64,000 nucleotides of DNA, from contig NC_088342.1 in NCBI RefSeq assembly GCF_036884655.1, positions 32,851,001 through 32,915,000 on the forward strand, written 5' to 3'. The notes under the pieces are model-generated. The model did not search any database and had not been told where the DNA came from. It worked only from the letters and a program-made list of their open reading frames with translations. The position numbers and the translations under genes are program-made. The DNA comes from Musa acuminata AAA Group. Taxonomy: Eukaryota > Streptophyta > Magnoliopsida > Zingiberales > Musaceae. Below, piece by piece: positions 1 through 12,869 of this stretch (position 1 is the stretch's first letter; the number at the start of each line of letters is the position of its first letter).

Positions 1-1150
1 AATTAATTTTATTTAATCATAAAATATATCGAGTTTTATCGTTACGAAAGGAAAGATAATATCCTAACTTATCAATTCTAGATAAAGAAACTAAATTTAT
101 AAAAATAGTATGAACATAACATGTCTCTATAAGATCTATCATATGACCCATCTATAGACATGGGTAATAAGGTCCTACTGCTTTCACTTTCACATTAAGA
201 CGATTCTCTATAACGGTGAATCTTTTATTTTCTTTTGGTTTCAGAGTTGTAAGAAATCCTATAAGTCTATATTGAGTTTATTGATAATATAAGTTAAAAC
301 ACCAGAATCAATCCCCAAAGTATTAGAAGGAATCTCAGTAATACTTAATTTGAAACATATAGAGGTACAATTTATATGTCATTTTTTGCCACAGGAGAAG
401 TATTTTATTATGAAGGCTTTCTTTTTATTAGTTTATTTAATATTTTTAGACTTGATAAATTGATTTGATAGATGATGTTTCAATTTTCTTTTCTTGTTAT
501 TAGCTTCATAAATAATAGTCAGAATATTATGAGATCTTTCTTGCCTTAACTTTAATTCTTCTTGAATATATATACTAGTCAGTTTATTTAAATCTCATTT
601 ATCTTTATTTATATTATGGTGAATCTTGAATGATCTAAACGGTAGAGAAAAATAATTATGAATGAACTACATAAGGAAAGACTCATCGATATTAATATAT
701 AATGTTTTAAGTTTCATAGCCTTATCAATCATATTGAAGATGTGATCCTAAATCCACCTAATGTTTTAAGTTTCGTAGCCTTATCAATCATACTGAAGAT
801 GTGATCCTAAATCCACCTAATGTTTTAAGTTTCCCTTATCAATAATATTGAAGATGTGATCCAAAATCCCTCGAGTGCTATCATATTGAGCCATAGTCAA
901 TTTCTTCATTAATATATTAGTGAATGACTTATTAGCATGTTTATATTTATATTTATCTTCTATAATCCTCAAATATTTTTATATATTAGTTGTAGACAAT
1001 AATGAAGTTTTGATGTTATTTACAATTATCATTTTTATAAATATTAGATTAAGCCTATTAGATCTTTCATAAGCATTTATTTTATTAATTTATTTCATAG
1101 TACTTTCATCGATCAAGTTTGTGAGGTTTTCAACAAACAATACTAGGCTA
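1..1150 (-). pseudogene. Ty1/copia gag-protease remnant
   Basis: Read on the minus strand this stretch gives broken copia Gag sequence. Around 930-860 the peptide LMKKLTMAQYDSTRGILDHI is readable, followed by KLKTL and then a Q-F-rich segment typical of Gag. Near 400-340 there is a degraded zinc-knuckle (FSCGKK) and then IDSG, the expected position of the retroviral-type aspartic protease triad. Many stops and frameshifts make it dead. The rest of pol would lie to the left, outside the window. No LTR was found at its right side. The family assignment is from motif order only. Confidence 0.55.
701..871. repeat. 59-bp tandem repeat, three units
   Basis: Units begin at 701, 760 and 819, each opening with AATGTTTTAAGTTTC. 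The first two are nearly identical; the third has a small internal deletion. The array lies inside the minus-strand gag remnant, so it triplicates a piece of Gag coding sequence. Because 59 is not a multiple of 3, each unit shifts the frame. Confidence 0.85.
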
Positions 1151-2795
1151 AGATCTAATATATCCAATGTAAACTATAGATACTCTAATAATTTTGAATA
1201 ATTTGTACAAAAAAGTATAGGGACACTAGAAGAATAAAAGTATATGGAAGATGGTATCACTGTAAAATATAAAATAATATTAATACTTTGTGTATCCAAA
1301 ATATAATAAACTATTAATATTATCCATATTTTAATTTTAGATAAAATATTGGTATATCTAATATTCATTTAAAATTATTTATAAAAGACTAATATTATGC
1401 TTGTGAAATAGTATTATTATCTTTGAGCATATAACATTAGATTATAAAGATATCAAAAATAGTATTATCTTACCTTATCACATATTTATTCGAAGTATAT
1501 TCTTCTTGAGATTATCTAAATATCCTAATTATATATACCATTATGAATTTATTTTTTAGTATCATTTAAAACTAATTCTTTAATATAATTTTATATATTA
1601 TTAGTCTAAGTCACTTTGGCAACTACAAGACTAATATAAATAATATAAAATTATAATTAAAAATTTTATAAATGATAAAAAATATTATAATTTATATCAC
1701 ACAAGTCTACCATCATACACCACTCTGATAGTTATAATTAGATAAAACTTAGAAATATAAGTTATAAATAATATTTATCAAATATGTTTTAATCTAATTT
1801 ATGCAGAAATATTCACTAATAATAAAATAATGATCGTAATAATTATTGAACATTAACCAACATTAAAAAAACTCATATGATGATTATAATTATGATAAAA
1901 CATAGATTATTCATTTATGTGAAAATAAATATTATTTGATAATTTTAAACATATATATGTGAATAAATATCCAAAAAAATAATTATAATTTAATTATCAT
2001 AAGTAAAATTTTAATCAATATGTCATAACAGAAAAGTATAAAAGAAAATTAGAATTTATAATTTTTTTAAATTTCATATAGAACCCTAAATTAGATTTGT
2101 CAACTGTTTTAATTGGCTACTCAAACATGGGCTAGTCAATCTCAGCTAAATATTAGCCCAATTAGGTAATTCAAAATTAAAGTTGACCAAAGACAAAAAT
2201 CAATCTAAATTTTATTTTTTCCAAATTCAATCAAAACAAGATTGATTGAATCTAAATCTAGTCAAAATATAGTGAAAATAAAAAAAATTATAATGGTCTC
2301 TTAATTGGATTGATTAGAGGTTTAGGGATCTATTTATAGAGTCAAAATGTTGTGTAGGTCACCATGAAAAGGTATATATTCGAGGGACATTTGGATAAAA
2401 TATAATTTTAAAACAATTTAAGTTTTGAGAATTAAATCCAACATGTACAGTGCTAAGTTAATGCAAAACATTTTTTTGGTATATCTCCTTCTCTGAAATC
2501 ATGTGATCTTGAGCAGCATCTCAAACCTTAAAACTCGAGGGCTTGGAAATAAAGTGGCGTCTCAATGTTCCAGGATACATGATAACAACTAGTTCTATGA
2601 TAGATAAGAACAAGTTGATAATCAAGAAAGCAGACCCTTAAGTTTGAGAAACTGTAGTGTCAGAACAACTCTATCCATGAGAAATCTAGAGACGAAACAA
2701 GAAACTTGATTACTAATAATCCAGTTTCTTTATAGTGTCGATTGCTGAATACTTCATTAGTGAGTTCTGTCAAGGAATAAAAAAGCTTAGGGAAG
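1151..2795. other. AT-rich intergenic DNA, no gene seen
   Basis: Very AT-rich sequence with no ORF of credible codon pattern and no recognisable element ends. It may contain old transposon sequence beyond recognition. Confidence 0.6.
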
Positions 2796-3099
2796 TGTTG
2801 GGAGAAAGAAATTTTATGAAAACCAAGGTTTGAGGAGATAGAATAAAGAAAGAGATTAAACGAGAAATCGACAAAAAATCTATATTACTTGAAGGCTTAC
2901 AGAATAGCATCTGTAATAGCATCTCACCCTCCTCGCCTTTTGCACCGATGCTCCATCTTTTTCTGGGCTTAGGGTGTGGTGAATATGGCACAATCTATTT
3001 ATAAACTTAAACCACAAATAACTATAATGAAATAAGGACTATTACTTCAACTCAGACCCCTAATTTAATTTCAATCAAATTTAATTATAATATTTAATA
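2796..3099 (-). repeat. M0 3' LTR (left side)
   Basis: Starts TGTTGGGAGAAAGAAATT, matching the right LTR. Its right end meets a purine-rich run on the minus strand (complement of CCTCTCTT at 3101-3108), the expected polypurine tract. It diverges clearly from its partner. Confidence 0.7.
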
Positions 3100-6000
3100 T
3101 CCTCTCTTAATTTAATTTTTCTTAAAACTCCAAATAATCTTCACAGGTGCTTAAATGCTTTAGTCTTCAAAGGTTTTGTAAAAATATGTATAACTTGAGC
3201 TTCAATACTCTATTTCGATCATCTTATTCTTTACTTGATATCTTCAAAAGTAGTATCTTACATGAATATACTCGTTTCTATCATAATTGACTAGATTTTT
3301 AAATAATTTTAAAGTTGAAGAATTATCATAAAAAAATTTGGTAGATATGTTTTGATCGAATCTCAATACCTACCATATATTTCTAAACCAAATAGCTTGG
3401 GAAGCACATATTGTTGTTACGATATATTTTTGCTTTTATAGTTGATATTGTCATAATAGATTATTTCTTAAAAGATCATGAAATCGCTTTAGATCCTAAG
3501 AAGAAAACATAACCAGATGCTCTTCTCACTAACAAGATCAGTTGCATAATAACTATTGGAAAAAATATATACAAATAAGAATTTTTTATATCATAAAAAA
3601 TGTCAAAATCATAAGTTTCATTCATAAGACTCTCTTTGCTGTCTGGATATGAACTTTTATTAGATTCTCCATATATCTATTAATCAGGCTGACTCTATAC
3701 ATAATATTTAGTCTGAGTTACAGTTAAGTATATAAGACTCCCCATAATTTATTTATAAAAAGTACTACAAACCTTCTTTCAACAATCAGCAAAATTGAGA
3801 TTCAAATCTGTTTCAACTGGAGTACTAATAGGTTTGCTTTTATTCATCTTGATAATTTCAAGAATCTCTCGAGTATATATTTTTTAGAAGTAAAAATTAT
3901 TGTATCTTGTTGCTCAACTTCAATTTCAAGATAATATTTCATCATACGCTAGATAGTAATTTTAAATTCTTTCTTTATAAAAGATTGAAACTCATAAATT
4001 ATATTAACATCATTACTAGTATAAAGAACATCATCCACGTATAAACAAACAATTTATAAACTCCCTACCTCTCTATATTTTATAAATAAAGTATGTTCAA
4101 TTGGCATTTTTAAATCTATATGTCTCAAAATATGCATCAATCTGACGAGGCTCTCGATGCTTTAGACCATAGAATATCTTTTTTTAATCTATATATCTTA
4201 TTTTCAAATTCTTTAATCACAAATTTAGGAGGTTGATCAATATAATTTTTTTTTTATAACTCACTATGTGAAAAGGTTAATTTAATATCTGATTGAAAAA
4301 CTGATCAATTATTTTGAGCAACATGAGAAAGCACTAACCTCATTGTAATCCCCTTCTTTTGTCTATAGCCTTTTGTAATTTACTCAACTTTTCAACAGTA
4401 TTATCTTATCTTAGTTTTGTTCTATAGATCCACTTTACATTAACTGGCTTTTGCTTCAGGGATAAATTAATCAACTCTCAAGTTTGATTCTTTTTAATAG
4501 AATCAATCTCCTCTTACATCGCTTTTCTTCACTTTTCATCATATGATGTCTCTTCAAAGGTGACTAAATTATCATTTGCAAATAGGGCAAAATGAACTAA
4601 GATATTATTAGCTTCTTCAACGTCAGCAAAATCATGAAGATTTTCATTGATCCTAGTTGCCTTCTAATTCTTTTAGAAGTTATAGGAGCTTATGTATATG
4701 ATAATGTTAAATATTTTTTCGAAATTGATAGACCTAGAGAATCTCTAGTTGAGGAAGGAGATCCTCTTGATGTACATGGCTCCTCATTTATTTATCTGCA
4801 TCTTCATTAGCTACATCTATCATATCAATTGGAATAAATTTACTTGCATCTATAACCTATTTAAAAGTTTTTTCAATAAAAATATTATCTCTAATAATTA
4901 TATTTTTTAATAATGAGATTATAAAGTTTGTAGACCTTTGAATTCTCACGATAGTCCAAAAATACGTAGGTTTCTCTCTTATTATTAAACTCTTAGATGA
5001 GTCATATTAGGCTTAAACCACTCCATGCCTCTTCATGAAAATAGGTGTCATATTTATACCTTTTGAGGGATATAAATTAAAAAAATATATATATTTCAGA
5101 TTGCAACCTCAACCTAAAAATTCTTAGAAAATGATTTGATATTTAACATAATTTTAACCATATTTATTATTATTTTACTCTTCCTTTATACAATATCATT
5201 CTGTTGTAGAGTATATGTTGTAGTCAATTGCCTCTTGATACTATGATTTTTACAAAATCTATTAAAATTATTGAAAGTAAATTCACCATCCTTGTGGGTT
5301 CTCAAAATATTAATATAGTAATTACTTTTTTTTTAACCAAATATTTAAATTTTTAAAAATATAAAAAACTTTAGATTTTTCTTAAGAAAATATATTTATG
5401 TTTTTTTACTAAAATCATAAATATAAGTGAGAAAATGTTTTCTATTAGGTAAATCAATTTGCTCACAGGTATCTAAATGAATAACTTTCAATGACGTTTT
5501 GGTTCTTCTATAACTGTTCTCAGGAAGAGGGTGGCAATATTATTTTCCTCACCAAGTAGTTAATCATAGGAAGTCCTACAGATCATCTTTTTTCTTATGT
5601 AGTATTTTTAAGCCATAAAAAATATAAATGACCAAGATTTATCTTTAATAATTGAACTAAAACAAGACTGATTACCAATATGAATATTCAAAGAAAACAT
5701 TCTATTTTTGGTCATACGATGAATAGTATCAATAACTCGACTTTTATCATCCTTAATTTTGTATATTTTTTTTTGATTGATTTCATAGCCTTTTTCTATC
5801 AATTGTCTCATGCTCAACAAATTACTTTTTAATACAGAAGAAAAAAAACAATATATGCAACACTATCACCCTTTGTTGTAATAGGTATTTTTCTCATACC
5901 TTTAATATCAATTATGTAATCATCACCAAACTTCACCTTTACGATAAATGATTTATCTAACTTAGAGAAAAAAACTTATATTTTCAGTTATGTGATTACT

Positions 6001-7200
6001 AGCTCCAGTATTCAAATACCATTGTACTATTAGATACTTTTTCTACAATATCGCAAGCCCGTAAAATATTTTCATATTTATTTTTCTTTTCTTTACCAAC
6101 ATCATTTACATGATATGATCTTGAGTGGAAGGATTCTTTAGGTATTTATAATTATAATGACAATAATCATGTGGTTTTCTGTCATGTCCACGACTGGCCT
6201 CAAATTTGATCATGTCTTTTGTTGTTATAATAATTTGAGTCATCTTTCTTATTTTCATTGATGCCCCTACCTCTATCTTGATTGTCACATTTGCCTTTGG
6301 CTCTAACTCTACCTCTTCTTTTATCAAAGTAGTATATTTTTTATTATAAAGCTTGCTAAGGTATTGCACATTTATTGAATTGTTCTAGACCATCAAAGAA
6401 CCCATCAATTCATCGATGTTCATTTCCTCAATATCTTTAGACTCCTCGATCAAATAAACTATATGCTCAAATTTAGATATTAGTGATCTAAAATCTTTTT
6501 CATAATTTTAATGTCAGTAACCTCTTCATCATTTATTTTTATTTGGTTTGTGACGATCAAAGTATGAGAAAAATAATCTGAGATAGATTCAATCTGATTT
6601 GTTAAACTTTCAAACTTTGATTTCAATACTTGTAGACGTACTTTTTTTCACCTTAGTCGTGTCTTAGTAAATCTTCTGAAGGGTGGACGAAGTATCATGT
6701 AAAGTTTGAATTGTGAAGATTCTTCTTAAAGATACTAGGATTTACATTTTGATGAATAAAGATAAAGAGTATTTTTGATTTTTATTTGTATGGTCTCTCA
6801 ACTTAGTCTTCTGATTTAGGGTATAGGAATCTTCTTCTTCTTTATTAGGCTACGTAAAACCTTTGTTAATAATATCCTAAGTATCTTGGTATTTAAAAAA
6901 TATCTTCATCTGGATGCTCTAGTGATCATAGTTCTTATCAGTGAATCGAGAAATTTAAAACTAAATTATATTATTAAAAAAAGTCATGTTGATGATTTTC
7001 TTAGCAATATATCATGAGCACTACATCAAGAATTCTTCTCTCTATATTTTTTTTTTCTCTCTCTACCATTTCTCTCTCTAAAATAGTTCTATTTGATTCT
7101 CTGCAGTACTATGTCTCTCTCTAAACAGTCTTATTTCTCTCTCTATAACATTAGTTCTCTTTAAATAGTGCTATTTCTCTCTCTAAACAGGATCTAATCA
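3100..7200 (-). pseudogene. M0 copia gag-pol, many lesions
   Basis: Minus-strand reading from right to left: Gag near 6369-6106 with a knuckle-like CHYNYKYLKNPSTQDH segment, a GAG-pre-integrase stretch at 5820-5608 (LSMRQLIEKGYEI and NIHIGNQSCFSS), the reverse-transcriptase signature YVDD at 4041-4030, and an RNase H-like part near 3420-3230 ending in NEYIHVRYYF. The catalytic YVDD survives although frames are broken all around it. It is a copia pol remnant and cannot encode a functional polyprotein. Confidence 0.7.
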
Positions 7201-7214
7201 GGGCTTTGATACCA
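7201..7214 (-). other. M0 primer binding site
   Basis: The minus strand reads TGGTATCAAAGCCC directly after the 5' LTR, the usual copia complement to the 3' end of initiator methionine tRNA with one change. Confidence 0.75.
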
Positions 7215-7544
7215 TGTTGGGAGAAAGAAATTTGATAGAGACCAAGATTTGAGAAGATAGAAGAGAGAAAGAGATTAAACGAGAAATCAAAACTAAAATC
7301 TATTACTTGAAAGCTTATAGAATAGTGCTTAAAGGTACCTCACCCTCATTTTTTTTTTGCATCCACGCTCTATCTCTCTCTTGACATAGGTTGGTGTGCA
7401 TAGGACGCAATCTATTTATATTTATAGACCTAACCACAAAGCTATAATCCTAATGAAAAAAGGACTCATACTTCAACTCAAACTCCTAATTTATCTCAAA
7501 CTTTTAATTTAATTCTAATCAAATTTAAATTACAATCTCTGACA
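7215..7544 (-). repeat. M0 5' LTR (right side)
   Basis: TG...CA-bounded block (TGTTGGGAG to CTGACA) homologous over its length to 2796-3099, with the primer site adjacent at 7201-7214. On the minus strand this is the upstream LTR. Confidence 0.7.
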
Positions 7545-9291
7545 AAAAAAAAAGAAAAAAACGTGATACAAATGTTGACTTGGCACGACTAACTCTTAGT
7601 ATAAATCTTGATATGAGCTACCTTCCGCATGTTCCCAATACATTGTGGCTATCACATGGATCGTTGGAGATTCTTTTACATTAGAGTGAGCCCTCAAAAA
7701 GTCAAAAAAGGATGGCAACTTGTCCACCAAGGCAAGTCAACAGACCACTCACTCATTAATCTTTTGCCCTTTTATCATCATTGATACTTCCACCTTAACT
7801 ACCGCAACCAGGAAGATAGTTTATAATTGCAAGGATATCATTCTATCAACTGTCATGTTGAGAAGAGCACCACATCGTTTGTGAATTAGATCCATAAGAT
7901 GCTTATCAAGGTTCTTCTTTGTGTTTTGCTATTTGATTAGCATATGCATAGTATACAACTATGGTTTTTTTTTTTTTTTCTTTTTCCAGATTATTGTAGA
8001 TATATATATATATATATATATATATTTTCTGGAGTAGATTCATCCCTTGATCGTATCTTGGTTTACACATGGTGATCATGTATCAATGAATGCCATTCTC
8101 GGATGTCGGAGAATTGATTCCCATCTTCCACATTTTATAAAAGGTGTGGATTTTTTTTTTTCCTCTTCCATGATTGCTTGTCCTCAAAGATAAACCTTTT
8201 TTGTTTTCTTTATCATTATTAATTCCAATATCAAAATTTTTCATAACAGAGGTGGGATCAGATTCGAATAGATTTTGTCATTAGCATCATCATATCTAAA
8301 ACATCTATTTTGCATTCTTTGGCTATGATGTTCAGACATTGCCATCAAGAAAGACTTGTATTTTTTTTTTATTTTCCAAGTAACCATCATCAAAGCTTTT
8401 TCATGCACCAAAAAAGAAAAAGAGAGAGGAACTTGTTTAACACTTGTTATGAGAAAAAGGAACGATCCCTCCTTGTGAGCATGGAACTTCATATTGATAT
8501 ATACATACTACACATGCTTGAGTCTTCTTTCAGATCTTGCATTTATCTTGCTTCGAGTCACAACCTGTAACTTGTTAGAAATGTCATTGGTATTGTGCTA
8601 CTATATTCTATCAATTACTAATCTCGGAACATGGTCACAAATATCCGTACTGCTATGAAACACTAGACGAACATGACAGATTGAAGCATTCAACATGTAG
8701 CTTTCTCACACTGTTCCGCCGCACCTCTGCTGACTGCGCATCCACATGCATTCTGAAAGAAAGTCTCATCTTCATCCATAGGGGTGGGTCACATGCCATG
8801 TGAGCCCCCGGGGGGGGAATTCCCATGTTCTAACAGAAGGAAAATGATCATTGATTGAATCCCGTCATGAATGCAGCACCGATTGTTTATTTGTTCTCTT
8901 GACGACGACACATCAAATCATCAGCCAGTAGAGACAACAAAAGCATGACAGGAAGCTCCCAAGATATGGATGTGCATTCACCCTTGGCTATCAGAACATC
9001 CGGTTGCATTCACCCTTGGCTATGGTTTGTGCTCAGATTTTATGTTTGGATCAATTCCTTTCTTATTTCTGGATCTCAAAGAAGCCAAAGGAAGAGAAAA
9101 TAAACCCTGTTTGGGGACATCGAATCACGTTAGCTGTTGGATATGGATGATTGAGATTTTGTCATCTCCGACTTACATGGTTTACTCAGGACTCCTCTCT
9201 CTACAAACTTGCCGACCGACTCAATCATTGCATGTGGTTATGCAGGAACACATTTGAGAGAAAGCCAACCCATTCGTTCCAGGCCCCTCTC
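7545..9291. other. Intergenic DNA upstream of first TPD1-like gene
   Basis: No gene recognised. It contains a poly-T run near 7967-7980, an AT dinucleotide repeat at 8000-8025, and a short G/C-rich knot near 8808-8818 (CCCCCGGGGGGGG). Base composition becomes less AT-rich toward the gene. The ORFs here show no family features. Confidence 0.55.
8000..8025. repeat. (TA)n microsatellite
   Basis: About 13 TA units directly visible. Confidence 0.95.
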
Positions 9292-9299
9292 TATAAATA
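9292..9299 (+). promoter_or_regulatory. TATA box of first TPD1-like gene
   Basis: TATAAATA lies 54 bases before the ATG at 9346, in a CT-rich context (CCCCTCTC). This spacing would put transcription start near 9325, giving a short leader. Confidence 0.7.
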
Positions 9300-9345
9300 A
9301 GCTCCGCTTGACTTCCTTGCATCATATAACACGGCGAGGGGAACA

Positions 9346-9816
9346 ATGGCGTGTTCTCTCAAGCTCTTCTTGGCCGCTGCTCTTCTTCTTTGCATCATTA
9401 CTGGAGGTAATTAGTAGTTCTTCTGTTCCTTTAGCCAGTCCTCCGTTTGCAGCCATCAGTTTCAAACTCATCAGTTGGCGAGTGCAGTTCGTGCAGGCCG
9501 AGGAGCATCATGCAGCCCATCTGACATTACCATATCTCAGACGAGGACAGGAGGCATAGTCGAAGGGAAGCCGGAGTACGAGGTGATGGTGAGCAACAAC
9601 TGCAAGTGTTTGCAATCCCAGGTGCTGCTGCAGTGCTACGGCCTGAGTAGCGTCGAGCCGGTCAACCGCCTTGCCATCAGGCCGGTGGATGAGGAGAGGT
9701 GTATCGTCGGTGACGGTCGGCCGATCTCGAGAAGGACGCCGGTCAAGTTCAAGTATGCATGGATGACACCCCAAGACTTCCCTGTGATCAGCACTCGAAT
9801 CCAGAACTGCCACTGA
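9346..9816 (+). CDS. TPD1-like small secreted cysteine-rich protein, copy 1 (two exons)
   Basis: Exon 1 is 9346-9406 and exon 2 is 9497-9816; the intron at 9407-9496 has GT...AG ends, and the phase matches the second copy. The product is 126 residues: an N-terminal signal peptide (about residues 1-20, hydrophobic core LFLAAALLLCII), then a compact domain with six cysteines at 26, 56, 58, 67, 89 and 125, an N-N-C-x-C motif and a KFKYAW motif at 104-109. This pattern is that of the plant TPD1-like family. TPD1 itself is a secreted ligand for the receptor kinase EMS1/EXS in anther tapetum specification; many paralogs have no known function. A nearby acceptor at 9486 would also keep frame, but the chosen one keeps the same signal-to-first-Cys spacing as copy 2. 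Orthology to TPD1 proper is not claimed. Confidence 0.85.
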
Positions 9817-12011
9817 AGAAAGACTATGCTCCTTCTGTTCATGATCTTTTTCTTTTTACTGTAGCAAAGGGATGAAAACCTGTCCTTTTGAATTGGTAAT
9901 GCATAGCTGTAAAATGCAGCAAGAGGAGGCTCGCGACAAGTCCAAAAATGTGAACGTTACTTGTTCGATCAAAAGCATTGTGTATCAGTAACAGAGTCTA
10001 TAACTCATGGATATATGACGTTTATGATTTTGATAACACGAAGACATTATGATGGCATATGTGATGATGCATGCATCTGAAACATTTCAGCTTTCCTTTA
10101 CTCGCAAGCTTTTGTTTCAGGATCACATGCATCCCAATGGTCTCCATCTGAGGATGTCAAAATCCAAGACGACAATGGGTTGTCTTTCCCACATCCCATG
10201 TGGACTGCATGAGATGCCTCGCTGAACACCCAAGAAAAGCTCAGCTATTCATGTAGACAAGGACATCAGCAACTGGTCCACTACACACCAAATGCTCACA
10301 AAGTTTCAAGAAAGGGTTATTGGTTATCAAGTAGCTTTGAGCCTTCAGTGCACTAGAAGCCAGGAAAAACTATAAATATTCTATAGGTAATTAGTCAGAT
10401 TAAGGCTTCAGAATATAAATGACCATCATTTAAGGTTTTGAGCATATGGAGATTATATGACAATTGCATCAAAACTGGAACAGAATCATACCTCATTCGT
10501 ACTAAATGTAGATGGACCATTAATGAGGTAATGCCAAAGAAACAGCATTCACATTTCACTTCATGAGGAAATACATGCTTACAAAGGTTCATAATAGTAA
10601 TGTTGGCATACTCTTTTTATTTTATGAGAACACTCAGAAACCTCACCCAATACAAGTAATCAGACTACAGATGGCAAGCAATAAAGATGCTTCGGAAGCT
10701 ACACAAGGCGAGTTGGATTACAAGGAAAAGTGAAACCGGCACCGACTGAGACAATAAACAGTTACTGTAAGGCTTTGAACGACAGCTTTGGAACACTTGA
10801 AAAGGTTGCATCTGTAACATTGGATGCTTCCTTGAGAAAAGTTCATGTGTTCCTGGTTGATCTTTTATTTACTTGTTTTCCTTTAGGACACATAGAACTG
10901 TTGTTTCCTAGTTGTCTCAGTAAATGAGAAGTTGTACTTTGCTTTCGCAATGAGACTTGATGATTAAGTGCTCTAAGAAGAAATATTACAAGTACAAGCT
11001 CTTATTTTGAGTTTTTTGAAACTCGAATATGATTCAATTCTATTGATGTCAATAAATTTTATTTTTGATGCCATTCCAGCAAATCATTACCAAAAAATTA
11101 TAATGTTATCATTTATTTCCTTCTGCTCAATGTGCAAATATATGACCGCTAGGTATTAGGAATGAATCTACACAATGTCAAACAAAATCAAATTTCTTTA
11201 TTCAAGCTGTTCCATAAATTGAGTCTCAAATTCTTCAACTCAAGTTGTTCCAAAAATATTACAATCAATCTTTTATTGGTTTCCCATTTGTTAAAACTTT
11301 TTCTTAATTAGTCTAGTACTAACCAAAACATAATATCTTCCTTCCGCGCTTGTATATATATATAATTATAGAATGCTTTGAGTATTTGATAAACAATACA
11401 TGAAAACTATATTTTAAATATATATTTACGAAGTTATTATTTTATAAAATTATATTTTAAATTATAAAATTAAATATTTTATGATAAATTTATCCTTCTA
11501 ATAATTTTATTGTTTATTTATAAAAATATTTTTTTATTCAAATAAAATAAAAATAAATAAATAAATGCATGTAATTTTATAAAAAAATTTTGTGGGGGCC
11601 AAATGAATAATAAATATAAAATAATTCTTAAAAATAAATAAATAAAAAATCACCTTGTATAAAATATAAATCATATTAGTTTTTCACTAAATCATTCAGG
11701 TAATTTCATAGTTTTAGATAAAGTTACAAGACACTTTCAAATTTTAAAAAATTACATTAGCATCTTGTAAATGTTGAAATATTAATGTTACTTTGGGGTA
11801 GCATCAATATTTCCAATACAACATCCGGTCCAAATACGATTTGAAAAAAAATTATCAAATACTAATTCACACTTTGATATATGTATTAGGCCTTCAATGC
11901 ATATGTAAATATGTTGCTAAACGCACAAATTTGTTCAAAGGGGTGAGAATCCTCTTGTTAAAGTGACTTTCGAGGCAAAGAGTAGTTAGATGAAAACTTT
12001 GAGTTTGGACG
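9817..12011. other. Intergenic DNA downstream of first TPD1-like gene
   Basis: The first 1.2 kb has ordinary composition and probably includes the 3' UTR. From about 11340 it is very AT-rich. No ORF with recognisable features and no element boundary was seen before the LTR at 12012. Confidence 0.55.
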
Positions 12012-12355
12012 TGTTGGGAAAAAATTTTTATAGGAGAATAATTCTTTTTTGTTCCTCATCAAAATACTAATTTGTTATCAAAAATAAATATTAACTAGAG
12101 TAGCATAAATCTAATAAAATTTAGTTGCTCGATCATCTAGCAAAAGTCCCAAAAATCTTAAAATTTTTTCTCCTTTTCTTTCTCTGTTTATTTCTCACGC
12201 CCCACTGTTCACTGCACGCACACACTTGTTCATTGTCCTCACTGTGCATATCTCAATAATTTCTTTTTTCTTTCTTTTTCTTTTTTTAATAAATCAGATT
12301 TGGGCTCAATGCTCAAATCATCTAATTCAAGCACACATATGGGTTGGACTCAACA
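12012..12355 (-). repeat. M1 3' LTR (left side)
   Basis: Begins TGTTGGGAAAAA and ends GGACTCAACA. It is homologous to 34229-34590 and, in the opposite direction, to the P3 LTRs. On the plus strand it is followed by ATTCTCCCCTTT (12356-12367), the complement of a polypurine tract. Confidence 0.75.
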
Positions 12356-12869
12356 ATTCTCCCCTTTCAACTTATATGATGGGCTGTACTAGGCCCGCTC
12401 TTTGCATATATGCTTCAAGCTTCTCCTTAGACAAAAACTTTATCAACATCTATTCTAATTGGTATGTACCTTTTCCAAGTGCAATTCTTTCATCTCATCT
12501 CACGTATATCACGAATCCAATGATATCTAATATCAATATACTTAGATCTAAAATGGTATGTTGAATTCTTGGAGAGGTGAATGACACTTTGACTAACACA
12601 ATAAACAGTTTATCCCTCCTATTTCAAGCTCAATTCCTATAAAAACTTTTTTATCCATAAAGCTTCATTGCAAGCTTTAGTAATTACTATATATTCTCTT
12701 TCTGGTTGATAGAGCAACACAATTCTATAACTTAAACTGCCAAGAGATCATTTCCCCTGCAAATGTCATCAAGAATCCCGAAGTGGACTTCTTGAAATCA
12801 GTATCACTTGTCATGTATGCATCTATGTATCCCTCTAGCACAGGTTAATCACTATCAAAATATAAACAC
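12356..12869 (-). pseudogene. M1 RNase H end of pol
   Basis: The minus-strand sequence matches the RNase H region of P3 near 52840-53040: the run encoding ...EGYTDADMAGDIDSRKSTSGF... in P3 has its counterpart at 12845-12770 here. Frames are broken. The piece ends exactly where the Sirevirus-like LTR begins at 12870, and its continuation resumes at 30753. Confidence 0.7.

Larger units (their letters stand above)
2796..7544 (-). mobile_element. Complete but degenerate Ty1/copia element (M0)
   Basis: Minus-strand element bounded by related LTRs at 2796-3099 and 7215-7544. Motif order on the minus strand is primer site, gag, protease/pre-integrase, integrase, reverse transcriptase, RNase H, which is the Ty1/copia order. 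Stops and frameshifts occur throughout, so it is not autonomous. No convincing target-site duplication is visible (GGAAG on the left, poly-A on the right), suggesting age or a rearranged edge. Confidence 0.75.

Noticed and set aside
9508..9842. Minus-strand ORFs opposite the first TPD1-like gene
   Set aside because: Antisense shadows of the GC-rich exon 2; the plus strand has signal peptide, splice sites and family motifs.
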